The notes under the pieces: generated by a model
What the model saw: the letters and a program-made list of their open reading frames with translations, nothing else
Told to the model about the DNA's origin: nothing
The model's database searches: none
Shown here: positions 1 to 6,677 of the stretch, piece after piece
Layout: each line of letters begins with the position of its first letter
Numbering within the stretch: position 1 is the first letter of the stretch
Translations under genes and position numbers: made by a program
Source: a virus
Virus record (IMG/VR): IMGVR_UViG_3300048930_001387
Span: 1-31,062 of that record
Length of the DNA stretch: 31,062 nucleotides
Direction: 5' to 3' (one strand)

Positions 1-41
1 TTACATGCGAGGGGTTCGGGGTTCGAATCCCCGTCTGCCCA
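1..41 (+). tRNA. 3' end of a tRNA gene (partial, 5' part outside the window)
   Basis: Bases 17-33 form a T-arm: a 5-bp stem CGGGG/CCCCG closes the loop TTCGAAT. Bases 34-40 (TCTGCCC) would be the 3' strand of the acceptor stem, with A41 as discriminator. CCA is not encoded. The anticodon lies outside the window, so the amino acid cannot be named. The prophage starts directly downstream, as expected for integration into the 3' end of a tRNA gene. Confidence 0.8.
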
Positions 42-45
42 TTAC
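1..45. other. Candidate left attachment site (attL core) in the tRNA 3' end
   Basis: The tRNA 3' end overlaps the end of the integrase gene, the usual arrangement when a phage recombines within a tRNA gene. The identity block cannot be delimited because the other copy (attR) is not in this window. The assignment is inferred from the tRNA, the adjacent tyrosine integrase and the prophage gene content. Confidence 0.5.
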
Positions 46-1494
46 AGGCTTCAAGTGTCCATCTGGGTCGGGCGTCGACGCGCTGGCGAGGGATCCCTTC
101 CCCTGTGCCTGCTGCATCCGACGCTCGAGATCGCTGACCAGACCTGGCGCGCTGTCGAATACCACTCCGGCGGCGTGGGGCCTGGTCTGGTCAGCGGAGT
201 CGAGCCGATTTGTGCGGTTGGGCTCCGCCGGAGTGGTTGCACGATGATGCCCACGCAGGACCTCGGATGTCAAGCGGTTATGGGATTCAATCGAGTTATC
301 CACAGACCTTGCACGTTTTAATCCCCCCTTCATCTGGGGCCACAGGGGCGGCAAGAGCGACAGAGCGGCGGCTTGTTCGGTAAGCGGCGGGTCGTAGTAG
401 CGGTGCTCGACGCGCCCGGCGTGGCGCATCAGGAAGTCGACCATCTTCTCGGGAACGCCCTGTGCTGTCAGCGTCGTCGAGAACCACTTGCGGGCGCTGT
501 GCGGCGAGAAGATGCGTCCGCGATAGTCTTCGTGGGCAATGCCGGCGCGGCCCTCGTCCTTCGGCCAGGTGTGCTTGCTCGGCGCGATGGGGAAGACCAG
601 GTCTGTTGGCCCCGCGGGCTTGAGGCTAGCCGCCTCGCGGTCGCGATCGACGTCGGCAAGGTGCGCGCGGAGCATCGGGACAAGCTCGGGCGCGAGCGCG
701 ACGTACTGATCGCGGTGCGTCTTGTTGATGTCCTGCGTCCAATGGATCTGCGGGATGGACTCCTCGAGGTGCAGGTGCTCACGCCGCCATCGCGTGGGCT
801 CCTCGAGCCGGCACGCGGCCGTGAAGAGCGTGTGCCAGTAGAGCGGGCGGTTGCCCTTGCACTTCGCGTCGGTCGTGTGCTTGCACCAAGCCTGCAGGAT
901 GAGCGCCGCTGCCTCCTCGGTCGTCGCGGCTCGTGAACCTTCCCCGCCATCGTGCACCGCACGCTCGGCACGCTCGAGCGGGTCGTCGTCGACGAGGCGG
1001 TTGGTGCGTGCCCACGCCGTGAACGAGCGGAAGACCGAGAGGTTCCGGTTGTACGTCGCTCCCGACCAATCACCCGAAGCACGGAAGGCGCCGAGCCAGC
1101 CCGTGACGGCGTCGTGCGTGACGTCCTCGACCGAGTGCCAGCCCGCGTCGGACGTCGCACGCCGGAAGATGGCGCGATAGTCCGTAAGCGTTCTCGGCGA
1201 GTGGCCGAGGCTTCGCATGTGAGAGAGCCATCGCTCGATCGCTTGGTGCAGATCCGTCTGCGCAGCGCTGATCGATCCGACGACGGGCTGGAACGAGGGA
1301 GCATCCATGCTCACGCCGGGAGTGGTGACGGCGGAGCGCATCGATTCGAGTTGACCACACAACGAGGGGAAACGCAACGCCATCGACACCAGTATCGCGC
1401 CGGTTGTTGGTTCCCGGACTATGAGTTCGAGCGCAGCCGGCGGTGCATCACGTCGTATCTCCCACCGGCTGTCGTCGTCTCGAACAAGGTGCAT
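1..1494 (-). CDS. int: Tyrosine-family phage integrase
   Basis: This site-specific recombinase would integrate and excise the prophage at the adjacent tRNA. From the ATG at 1494 it has 497 residues. An N-terminal SAM-like core-binding domain lies at about residues 80-165. The catalytic domain shows Arg229 (CRLEE), an HxxR box at His332-Arg335, His358 (RHAG) and the nucleophile Tyr366 or Tyr367 (RYYDP). The frame stays open upstream to a TTG at 1623, but no convincing ribosome site selects it. Two further internal ATGs, at 1383 and nearby, also precede the core domain. The last dozen codons are the antisense of the tRNA T-arm and acceptor stem, with the TAA at 1-3, so the C-terminus is encoded by the attachment core and would differ in the free phage. 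Residues 370-490 are a long tail of low similarity to known integrases. Family assignment is secure; the exact start is not. Confidence 0.92.
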   Translation of the reverse strand: MHLVRDDDSRWEIRRDAPPAALELIVREPTTGAILVSMALRFPSLCGQLESMRSAVTTPGVSMDAPSFQPVVGSISAAQTDLHQAIERWLSHMRSLGHSPRTLTDYRAIFRRATSDAGWHSVEDVTHDAVTGWLGAFRASGDWSGATYNRNLSVFRSFTAWARTNRLVDDDPLERAERAVHDGGEGSRAATTEEAAALILQAWCKHTTDAKCKGNRPLYWHTLFTAACRLEEPTRWRREHLHLEESIPQIHWTQDINKTHRDQYVALAPELVPMLRAHLADVDRDREAASLKPAGPTDLVFPIAPSKHTWPKDEGRAGIAHEDYRGRIFSPHSARKWFSTTLTAQGVPEKMVDFLMRHAGRVEHRYYDPPLTEQAAALSLLPPLWPQMKGGLKRARSVDNSIESHNRLTSEVLRGHHRATTPAEPNRTNRLDSADQTRPHAAGVVFDSAPGLVSDLERRMQQAQGKGSLASASTPDPDGHLKPVMGRRGFEPRTPRM

Positions 1495-1637
1495 ACGCCC
1501 CCCGGCGTTCGCGCGGCAGATGCGCGGCACGACGTTGTACCGCGCACGTCCATCAGCGGCGACACCGGGGAGAGCCAATATGTGCCACAGCGGCACGCTC
1601 TTTGAAGTGACGCATCGGGCCAACCGCTAGTAGCCCA

Positions 1638-1940
1638 GTGCACGAAGACACCATCGCGGTCATTGTTCTGAAGGAGCTGGCGCGGCGTCAGATGACGATC
1701 ACGGATCTCAGTCGCCTCGCCAACGTCGATCGATCCGTCCTCGGTCGATGGCTCTCTAGTCGAAGATCAATGCGAGTGCGCGAGCTCCTTCGTGTGATGC
1801 AGGTCCTGCACCTGGTCATCGTGCACGAAAGGGAGCTTCATGGCGAAACAGGTTCATCGCGTCGCAACCCCCCTGCGTCGGTTGCTCGTTCCGCTCGCGC
1901 GGCTTGCCCAGGATCCGTCGAACCTCCGCGTGCACGATGA
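1638..1940 (+). CDS. Small helix-turn-helix protein, possible Cro/excisionase-type regulator
   Basis: The GTG at 1638 opens a 100-residue frame. Residues 9-47 read as a helix-turn-helix (LARRQMTITDLSRLANVDRS then a recognition-like helix), resembling XRE/Cro-type DNA-binding domains. It diverges from the integrase, a common place for a regulator of integration or lysogeny, so control of the int-to-HTH interval is plausible but not shown. About 101 nt of its 3' end overlap the next gene in another frame. The overlapped tail is rich in Arg, Ala and Pro and has no domain character, so the functional part probably ends near residue 66. No close family is recognised beyond the fold. Confidence 0.55.
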   Translation: MHEDTIAVIVLKELARRQMTITDLSRLANVDRSVLGRWLSSRRSMRVRELLRVMQVLHLVIVHERELHGETGSSRRNPPASVARSARAACPGSVEPPRAR

Positions 1941-2445
1941 TCGCTCGTTCGACGCGATCGCCACAAGCCTGCGCAGGTTTGGCCAGCAGAAGCCCATCGT
2001 GGTCGACGCACGCGGCGTGGTGATCGCCGGCAACGGCACGCTCGAGGCGGCTCGCCGGCTGGGGTGGACCCACATCGCCGCGGTGCCGTCGTCGCTCGAT
2101 GGTGCTGAGCGCGTGGCGTACTCGATCGCGGACAACAGGACCTCCGAGCTCTCTCGCTGGGACACCAAGGCCCTGCAGGCAGTGCTCGACGCGTTCCCCA
2201 AGGACGCGCTCGCCGGCACGGGGTTCACGCTCGATGATCTTGCCGAGCTCGCAGGACGCGAGCCCGCAGTGATCGAGGACGAGGCGCCGACGCCCCTTCC
2301 CTTCGCGGTGACCAAGCTCAGTGACCAATGGGAGCTCGGCGAGCACCAGCTTCTCTGCGGCAACTCCAGGAGCTCCGCCGACGTCGCGACGCTGATGGTC
2401 CGACCGCGCGGCTCTCGTGGCAACCGATCCGCCCTACCTCGTTGA
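1840..2445 (+). CDS. ParB/Spo0J-like N-terminal part of a frameshifted DNA methyltransferase
   Basis: This 201-residue frame holds a ParB-like nuclease-type domain: residues 30-65 include IATSLRRFGQQKPIVVD followed by the VVIAGNGTLEAARRLG box. Phage adenine methyltransferases commonly carry this fold at their N-terminus. It continues into the start of the methylase module (WELGEHQLLCGNS, near residue 170), then leaves frame just before the catalytic motif. Skipping the single C at 2401 joins it to the downstream frame as MVDRAALVATDPPY. The ATG at 1840 has a good ribosome site (AGGGAG at 1829-1834). The parent enzyme would therefore be one protein of about 550 residues. The break is a one-base insertion, a sequencing error or a +1 shift site; the sequence alone cannot decide. 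Confidence 0.8.
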   Translation: MAKQVHRVATPLRRLLVPLARLAQDPSNLRVHDDRSFDAIATSLRRFGQQKPIVVDARGVVIAGNGTLEAARRLGWTHIAAVPSSLDGAERVAYSIADNRTSELSRWDTKALQAVLDAFPKDALAGTGFTLDDLAELAGREPAVIEDEAPTPLPFAVTKLSDQWELGEHQLLCGNSRSSADVATLMVRPRGSRGNRSALPR

Positions 2446-3514
2446 CTACACCGGCGAGCGACTTGGAAGCGGCAAGGACTGGACCCAGGTCTACGACGAG
2501 AAGGCGATGGGTGATCCCGAGGAGTTCTTCACCGATGTGTTCTCTCGAGTACTCGACGTCCTGGCCCCGCATGCCGCGGTCTACTGCTGGCACGCGTTCA
2601 AACGCTATCCGCTGCTGCAATCGGTCTGGAGGAAGCTGGGCCTGCTCGATCACCAGCAGGTGATCTGGGTCAAGCCCGTCGCGGTCGTCGGTCGAAGCCT
2701 CTACCACTGGCAGCACGAGCCGTGCCTGGTCGGTTGGCGCGAGGGCTCGATGCCGAAGCTCGATCGCAAGGAGGTCACCAGCAGCGTCGTCGTGATCAAC
2801 GCCGGCATGGTGCACGGATCCGAGGCCGCCGACGTGTGGATCCAAGACTGGGAAGGGCGCAAGCGTCCGGCCGGCAACGAGCATCCAACGCAGAAGCCCG
2901 TCGAGCTGTTCGCCAGGCCGATGCGCAAGCACACCAAGGAAGGCGCAATCTGCTTCGAGCCGTTCAGCGGATCCGGTTCTCAGCTCATTGCAGCCGAGCA
3001 GCTCAAGCGTCGCGTGCGAGCGATGGAGCTCGAGCCGGTCTTCGTCGACGTCGCGGTGCGCCGGTGGCAAGCGTTCACGGGCCAGGCCGCAACGCTCGCT
3101 GGTGATGGTCGCACCTGGGACGAGATCGCGTCGGCGCGTCGGCGTAGAACGAAGGCATGCCCACCAAGCCCCGACGCCCCTGTGCCCACCCAGGATGCCC
3201 ATCGCTCACCGAAGGCCGCTACTGCCAAGCGCACTTCCGAGAAAGCCCCAAGCGGCCGGCCTGGCCGACGTCGAAAGGATCGGCCTCAAGCCGCGGCTAC
3301 GGATCGAAGTGGCGAGAGCTCCGCGCTCGAATCCTCGCCCGCGATCCCGTCTGCAAGGTCTGTCGAGCAGCGCCGTCGACGTGCGTCGACCACATCAGGC
3401 CCAAGGCCGAAGGCGGCGGCGAAGGGGAAGCGAACCTCCGAGGGATCTGCAGGCCCTGCCACGATCGCAAGAGCTCAAGGGAAGGGGCCAAAGGCAAAGC
3501 GGCCCGGCGCGTAA
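2417..3514 (+). CDS. DNA N6-adenine (or N4-cytosine) methyltransferase, catalytic part, downstream of a frameshift
   Basis: The catalytic motif DPPY is encoded at 2426-2437, and the SAM-binding motif FEPFSGSGS comes later, around 2956-2982. This catalytic-first order is typical of beta-class amino-methyltransferases. The homologous part ends near 3150 (ARRRR). The frame then runs on for about 120 residues of Lys, Arg, Pro and Ala-rich sequence, lying over the HNH gene in another frame. The GTG at 2417 lies at the DPPY motif itself and lacks the preceding beta strand, so it is not a convincing independent start; the real N-terminus is in the upstream frame from 1840. The enzyme probably marks phage DNA against host restriction or acts as an orphan methylase; no partner restriction gene is visible apart from the neighbouring HNH nuclease, which is more likely a packaging factor. 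Confidence 0.85.
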   Translation: MATDPPYLVDYTGERLGSGKDWTQVYDEKAMGDPEEFFTDVFSRVLDVLAPHAAVYCWHAFKRYPLLQSVWRKLGLLDHQQVIWVKPVAVVGRSLYHWQHEPCLVGWREGSMPKLDRKEVTSSVVVINAGMVHGSEAADVWIQDWEGRKRPAGNEHPTQKPVELFARPMRKHTKEGAICFEPFSGSGSQLIAAEQLKRRVRAMELEPVFVDVAVRRWQAFTGQAATLAGDGRTWDEIASARRRRTKACPPSPDAPVPTQDAHRSPKAATAKRTSEKAPSGRPGRRRKDRPQAAATDRSGESSALESSPAIPSARSVEQRRRRASTTSGPRPKAAAKGKRTSEGSAGPATIARAQGKGPKAKRPGA

Positions 3515-3531
3515 GGCGCCGAGCCACGTGA
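3157..3531 (+). CDS. HNH endonuclease, probable DNA-packaging accessory nuclease
   Basis: The 124-residue protein has two zinc-binding pairs (CKVC and CRPC) flanking the HNH core: DHI at about residues 77-79 and the NLRGICRPCHDRKS box at about 93-106, preceded by YGSKWRELRARIL. A third Cys/His cluster (CAHPGC) is near the N-terminus. This is the HK97 gp74 type of phage HNH protein, which in characterised cos-type phages assists terminase in cutting and packaging DNA. Its place shortly upstream of the terminase genes fits that role. The ATG at 3157 has a poorly spaced GAAGG just before it, so translation may depend on the upstream gene. About 358 nt overlap the methyltransferase frame. Function is inferred from family and context. 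Confidence 0.88.
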   Translation: MPTKPRRPCAHPGCPSLTEGRYCQAHFRESPKRPAWPTSKGSASSRGYGSKWRELRARILARDPVCKVCRAAPSTCVDHIRPKAEGGGEGEANLRGICRPCHDRKSSREGAKGKAARRVRRRAT

Positions 3532-3537
3532 GGTCGA

Positions 3538-3891
3538 TCATCGCGGGATGCGGAACGCTTCGAACGTGACGCTGGCTGACGCGCTCCACGCCAGGGAGAA
3601 GCGGCTGTTGGTGTCGCGGAACGCCGAGGGCACGGGGCCGATCAGGCGGCTCGCTCCGGCGGGAACCGCCACGACCTGGTTCGAGATGGTCTGTGCAGGG
3701 AATCGCCCATCGCCCGGGCGTGCCGCCGAGACGACTGCGATGGTCGCATTGATCGATGCGCCCGACCCATTGGTCACTCGGAGCACGGTGTCGCCGTACG
3801 GGTCGTTCACCAGATCGCCTCCGGCGCTGGCCGCGTTGGCCGTAGGAGCCACGCCTGCGAGGGAGAGGTCTTGGGGTGTCACTGTCGCCAT
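3538..3891 (-). CDS. Small virion-like beta-rich protein, antisense to its neighbours
   Basis: The 117-residue product is rich in Ala, Ser, Thr and Val. Its alternating pattern (TVLRVTNGSGASINATIAVV, then VAVPAGASRLIGPVP, then SFEAF-like ends) matches small phage structural proteins of the decoration or minor-capsid kind. It has no signal peptide or membrane segment. The ATG at 3891 has a strong ribosome site (GGAGGA) and, 28-33 bases upstream, a TAGCGT box like those before the plus-strand late genes, suggesting that it is expressed with them despite its orientation. Its stop lies 6 bases from the HNH stop, so the two converge. A role in the head is inferred from composition and pattern only. 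Confidence 0.7.
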   Translation of the reverse strand: MATVTPQDLSLAGVAPTANAASAGGDLVNDPYGDTVLRVTNGSGASINATIAVVSAARPGDGRFPAQTISNQVVAVPAGASRLIGPVPSAFRDTNSRFSLAWSASASVTFEAFRIPR

Positions 3892-3918
3892 GTGCTTCCT
3901 CCGATGCCTGCTGGCCCC

Positions 3919-3924
3919 ACGCTA
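3919..3924 (-). promoter_or_regulatory. Promoter-like TAGCGT box for the antisense virion-like gene
   Basis: Read on the minus strand, TAGCGT is followed by GGGGCC and then A, the same six-base spacing to a purine seen at other TAGNNT boxes in the window. A ribosome site and the ATG at 3891 follow. No -35 element is evident. Confidence 0.4.
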
Positions 3925-3980
3925 GCCGCGGGGCGGGGCTGCAGCGGCGTTCGGTCCGCGTCACCCCGTCCGAGCCGTTC

Positions 3981-4148
3981 GGGGTCCGACACCCCCCCAC
4001 GTATCCGGGGGTACCCCCGCCGTTAGGGGTCCGGCACCCCCCGGGGGGAGGGGGGCAGGGGGGTGGGGGGTAAATCCCTCCTAACGGGCTAGGGGACCGA
4101 CTTGGGGGCCACGCTTTTTATCGCCGCAGGTTTTGGGGGGTGGGGGGG
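3981..4148. other. G/C-tract and hairpin-rich noncoding block, candidate cos or packaging-control region
   Basis: Two near-identical 17-mers, GGGGTCCGRCACCCCCC, start at 3981 and 4026. Each can fold as GGGGT-loop-ACCCC. Between them is the perfect palindrome GGGGGTACCCCC (4007-4018). The G-quadruplex motif at 4043-4070 and G6-T-G7 at 4135-4148 follow. The block lies just upstream of the terminase genes, where cos-type phages keep their packaging site, and an HNH nuclease gene of the cos-associated type is close by. Which element is cut, if any, cannot be told from sequence. Confidence 0.45.
4043..4070 (+). other. Four-tract G-quadruplex motif (G6-A-G6-CA-G6-T-G6)
   Basis: Four uninterrupted runs of six G are separated by loops of one, two and one bases. 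This is a near-ideal intramolecular G-quadruplex sequence on the plus strand, about 100 bases before the first small ORF of the packaging operon. The first run is directly preceded by C6, so a competing hairpin is possible. Confidence 0.75.
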
Positions 4149-4155
4149 TCGCGCC

Positions 4156-4161
4156 TAGTTT
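4156..4161 (+). promoter_or_regulatory. Promoter-like TAGTTT box five bases before an ATG
   Basis: TAGTTT is followed by GCGGC and the ATG at 4167. It belongs to the recurring TAGNNT set and would give an essentially leaderless transcript for the small ORF and terminase genes. No ribosome site precedes this ATG. Confidence 0.4.
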
Positions 4162-4166
4162 GCGGC

Positions 4167-4403
4167 ATGGCACGAGGTCTCCGTGTGCAGGTTCGCGTGG
4201 TGCGCCCGCGATTGTTTGTTGTGCTGGCGCACGCCCGCGTGCGCTTCGCTCGCCTCCTTCCGCGCGCGGTTCGGCCCGCTGGCATTCGCGTGATCTGCGA
4301 GTCCGTGTATCGACGTGGAGGCATGCGCGTGCGGGTCGCGTCTCGATTCGTTTGGCGTCGCGCGGACCTCAAGGGCCGGGACATCATCGCGACCTTCAGC
4401 TGA
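4167..4403 (+). CDS. Small, very basic protein of unknown function
   Basis: The 78-residue frame begins MARGLRVQVRVVRPRLF and contains about twenty arginines and almost no acidic residues. It ends 9 bases before the small terminase gene, whose ribosome site overlaps its last codons (TGAGGAGG). The promoter-like TAGTTT box five bases upstream and the absence of a Shine-Dalgarno site suggest leaderless translation. I recognise no family. A nucleic-acid-binding role would fit the charge. Because GC-rich DNA readily yields Arg-rich open frames, it could be spurious. Confidence 0.4.
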   Translation: MARGLRVQVRVVRPRLFVVLAHARVRFARLLPRAVRPAGIRVICESVYRRGGMRVRVASRFVWRRADLKGRDIIATFS

Positions 4404-4412
4404 GGAGGCGGC

Positions 4413-4973
4413 ATGGGACTTCGTGGACCGCCGCCAAAGCCGAGCGCGTTGAAAGCAGCCGCGGGGAATCCGGGCAAGCGTCGTCTCAATGAGCACGAGC
4501 CCATACCGCCGAGCGGAGACATCAAGCCGCCGCGGACTCTCACGAAGCTCGGGCTCGAGATCTGGAACGAAGTCGCGCCGGTGTGCATTGCGATGCGCAC
4601 GCTCACCACCGCTGACCGCATGACGTTCGCGCGCTACTGCGATCTGTACGCGCGGTTCCTCGAGCTGCGCCAGCTCGTGTGGTCGCAAGGCGCACTCGGC
4701 AGCACGTACCACGTCAAGGACGAGAAGGGCAAGCTCCGCTACATCGCGGAGATTCCGCAGGCCGCGGAGATCCGCCAGGTCGCTCGCATGCTCGTTGCGC
4801 TCGAGGATCGGTTCGGACTCAGCGCCGCTGCTCGCGCGCGTCTGCAGGTTCAGCCGGCGTCGCCGGCGGCCGTGATCGCATCGGCCTCTTCGGCTCAGTC
4901 ACCAGTCGATGCGGACGCTCGCGCCTTCTTCGCAGCCGGCGGGCGCTCGAGGCAGCCACCGCTCGTAGGGTGA
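4413..4973 (+). CDS. terS: Terminase small subunit, P27 family
   Basis: The 186-residue protein opens with the P27-type signature GPPPKPSALKAAAGNPGKR, followed by an acidic-proline linker (NEHEPIPPSGD) and a helical region (residues 45-135) that would form the DNA-binding and ring-forming part. The C-terminal 50 residues are Ala/Ser-rich and probably flexible. Small terminases recognise the packaging site and regulate the large subunit at the portal. The ATG at 4413 has a strong ribosome site (GAGGAGG at 4403-4409). The large terminase gene follows after 3 bases. Confidence 0.93.
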   Translation: MGLRGPPPKPSALKAAAGNPGKRRLNEHEPIPPSGDIKPPRTLTKLGLEIWNEVAPVCIAMRTLTTADRMTFARYCDLYARFLELRQLVWSQGALGSTYHVKDEKGKLRYIAEIPQAAEIRQVARMLVALEDRFGLSAAARARLQVQPASPAAVIASASSAQSPVDADARAFFAAGGRSRQPPLVG

Positions 4974-4976
4974 CGC

Positions 4977-6668
4977 GTGGCGCGTCGACCGGCGCACAAA
5001 CCCGCGATCGTGAAGAAGAAGCCGCGGAAGAAGGCCTCGACGCCTCGCGCGCCGATCGACCCGGGCATGCAGGGCTCGAGCGTCGAGCTCGCTCTTGATC
5101 GCAAGCTGCTGAAGCAGGGGTACTGGTTCGACGTCGCCGCGGCGGATCACTTCTGCGACTTCTGCTCGAAGTACATCCGGCAAAGCAAAGGCAAGTGGCA
5201 GAACCAACCGCTCGAGCTCGCACCGTGGCAGAGGCAGCGGGTGCGCCGCCTCTTCGGCTGGCGCAGGCCCGACGGCACGCGTCGATACCGCCGCACGTTT
5301 TGGTTCGTTCCCAGGAAGAACGGCAAGAGCACCATCGCGGCCGCGATCGCGCTGTACCTCACCACCGCGGATGGCGAGCTCGGTGCCGGCGTCTTCTGCG
5401 CCGCCAACTCGAAGGAGCAGGCGGCCGAGGTCTTTGCCGAAGCGAAGAACATGGCCGAGGGTTCTCCGGTCATCAACTCGATGTGCGAGGTGTACAAAGA
5501 CTCGCTCTTTGTTCCCGGCACGCTCTCGCGGCTGCAGGTCATCTCCTCGAAGCCGTCGACGGCGCACGGCAAGAACGTCCACGGCGTGGTCATCGACGAG
5601 ATCCACGAGTTCAAGACGCGCGAGCTTTATGACGTCCTCACCACCGCGAGCAGCGTGCGCGATCAGCCGCTCGAGTGCGTGATCACCACGGCCGGCCAGG
5701 ACCAAGGTGCGAGCACCATCTGCACCGAGATCTACGACTACGCCTGCAAGGTGCGAGACGGGATCGTCGAGGATCCGGAGTTCCTGCCGGTGATCTACCA
5801 GGCGGGTGAGGATGACGTCTGGACGTCGGAAGAGACGTTCGCCAAAGCGAACCCGATGTACGGGATCACCATCTCACGCGCGACCTGGGAGAGCGAGGTT
5901 CGCAAGGCGAAGGAGAACACCGGCCGCGAGCTGGCGTTCAAGCGGCTCTTCCTCAACCTCTGGACGCAGTCGCAGAAGAAGTGGCTCGACTCGATGGACT
6001 GGAACGCGTGCGCGGGTCCGCGACTCTCGCTCGAGCAGTTCGCCGGCCGCAAGTGCTGGGCAGGCCTCGACCTCTCCAAGACGACCGACCTCTCCGCGTT
6101 GGTCCTGGTCTTCCCTCGCGAGGACGGCGGGTACGACGTCGTCCCGTTCTTCTGGTGCCCGTCCGAGCAGGCGGAGCGGCGCAGTCGCAAGGACCGCGTC
6201 CCGTATGTCGAGTGGATCCAGCAGGGACACGTCCGCGCGACCGAGGGCAACGTCATCGACTACCGCCGCATCGAAGCCGACATCGTCGAGATCTCCAAAG
6301 TCGTCAAGCTGCAGGAGATCGCGTACGACCGCTACCTCGCAGCCACCATCGTCCAGAACCTGCAGGACGATCACGGCATCACCATGGTCGAGTTCGGCCA
6401 GGGGTTCCTGTCGATGGCGGCGCCTTCGGCGGAGCTCGAGCGGTTGGTCATCGCCCACCGCCTCAGGCACGGCGCGCACCCGATCATGCGTTGGATGGCG
6501 TCGCACGTCGTGGTCCGGGTGGATCCAGCCGGCAACATGAAGCCCGACAAGGAGAAGAGCCGCGAACGCATCGACGGCATCGTCGGCCTAGTCATGGCCA
6601 TTGGCCGCGCAATGGTGCGGACGGAGACCACGTCGGTTTACGAGGAACGCGGGCTCCGAACCCTCTAG
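4977..6668 (+). CDS. terL: Terminase large subunit (packaging ATPase and nuclease)
   Basis: The 563-residue motor pumps DNA into the prohead and cuts concatemers. Walker A is PRKNGKST (residues 112-119); Walker B with the catalytic Glu is VVIDEIHEF (Asp207, Glu208). The RNase H-like nuclease half begins around the metal-binding Asp365 in WAGLDLSKTTDLS. Length and motif order match the Terminase_1 family found with P27 small subunits and HK97-type portals. It starts at a GTG at 4977, three bases after the small-subunit stop, implying coupled translation. The TAG stop forms part of a promoter-like box for the portal gene. Confidence 0.96.
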   Translation: MARRPAHKPAIVKKKPRKKASTPRAPIDPGMQGSSVELALDRKLLKQGYWFDVAAADHFCDFCSKYIRQSKGKWQNQPLELAPWQRQRVRRLFGWRRPDGTRRYRRTFWFVPRKNGKSTIAAAIALYLTTADGELGAGVFCAANSKEQAAEVFAEAKNMAEGSPVINSMCEVYKDSLFVPGTLSRLQVISSKPSTAHGKNVHGVVIDEIHEFKTRELYDVLTTASSVRDQPLECVITTAGQDQGASTICTEIYDYACKVRDGIVEDPEFLPVIYQAGEDDVWTSEETFAKANPMYGITISRATWESEVRKAKENTGRELAFKRLFLNLWTQSQKKWLDSMDWNACAGPRLSLEQFAGRKCWAGLDLSKTTDLSALVLVFPREDGGYDVVPFFWCPSEQAERRSRKDRVPYVEWIQQGHVRATEGNVIDYRRIEADIVEISKVVKLQEIAYDRYLAATIVQNLQDDHGITMVEFGQGFLSMAAPSAELERLVIAHRLRHGAHPIMRWMASHVVVRVDPAGNMKPDKEKSRERIDGIVGLVMAIGRAMVRTETTSVYEERGLRTL

Positions 6669-6671
6669 GGT
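6666..6671 (+). promoter_or_regulatory. Promoter-like TAGGGT box six bases before the portal ATG
   Basis: TAGGGT (its TAG is the terL stop) is followed by GGCGGC and the portal ATG at 6678. No Shine-Dalgarno sequence is present, so a leaderless mRNA is the simplest reading. The TAG is also a stop codon, which weakens the inference at this site. Confidence 0.35.
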
Positions 6672-6677
6672 GGCGGC

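Noticed and set aside
468-1304. Long Arg/Ser-rich open frame antisense-phase within the integrase gene
   Set aside because: Low-complexity shadow of the integrase reading frame in GC-rich DNA; no ribosome site and no domain.
1625-1640. TAGTAG just before the GTG of the HTH gene as another late-type box
   Set aside because: The final T is missing and the spacing to the start is four bases, so it does not fit the TAGNNT set.
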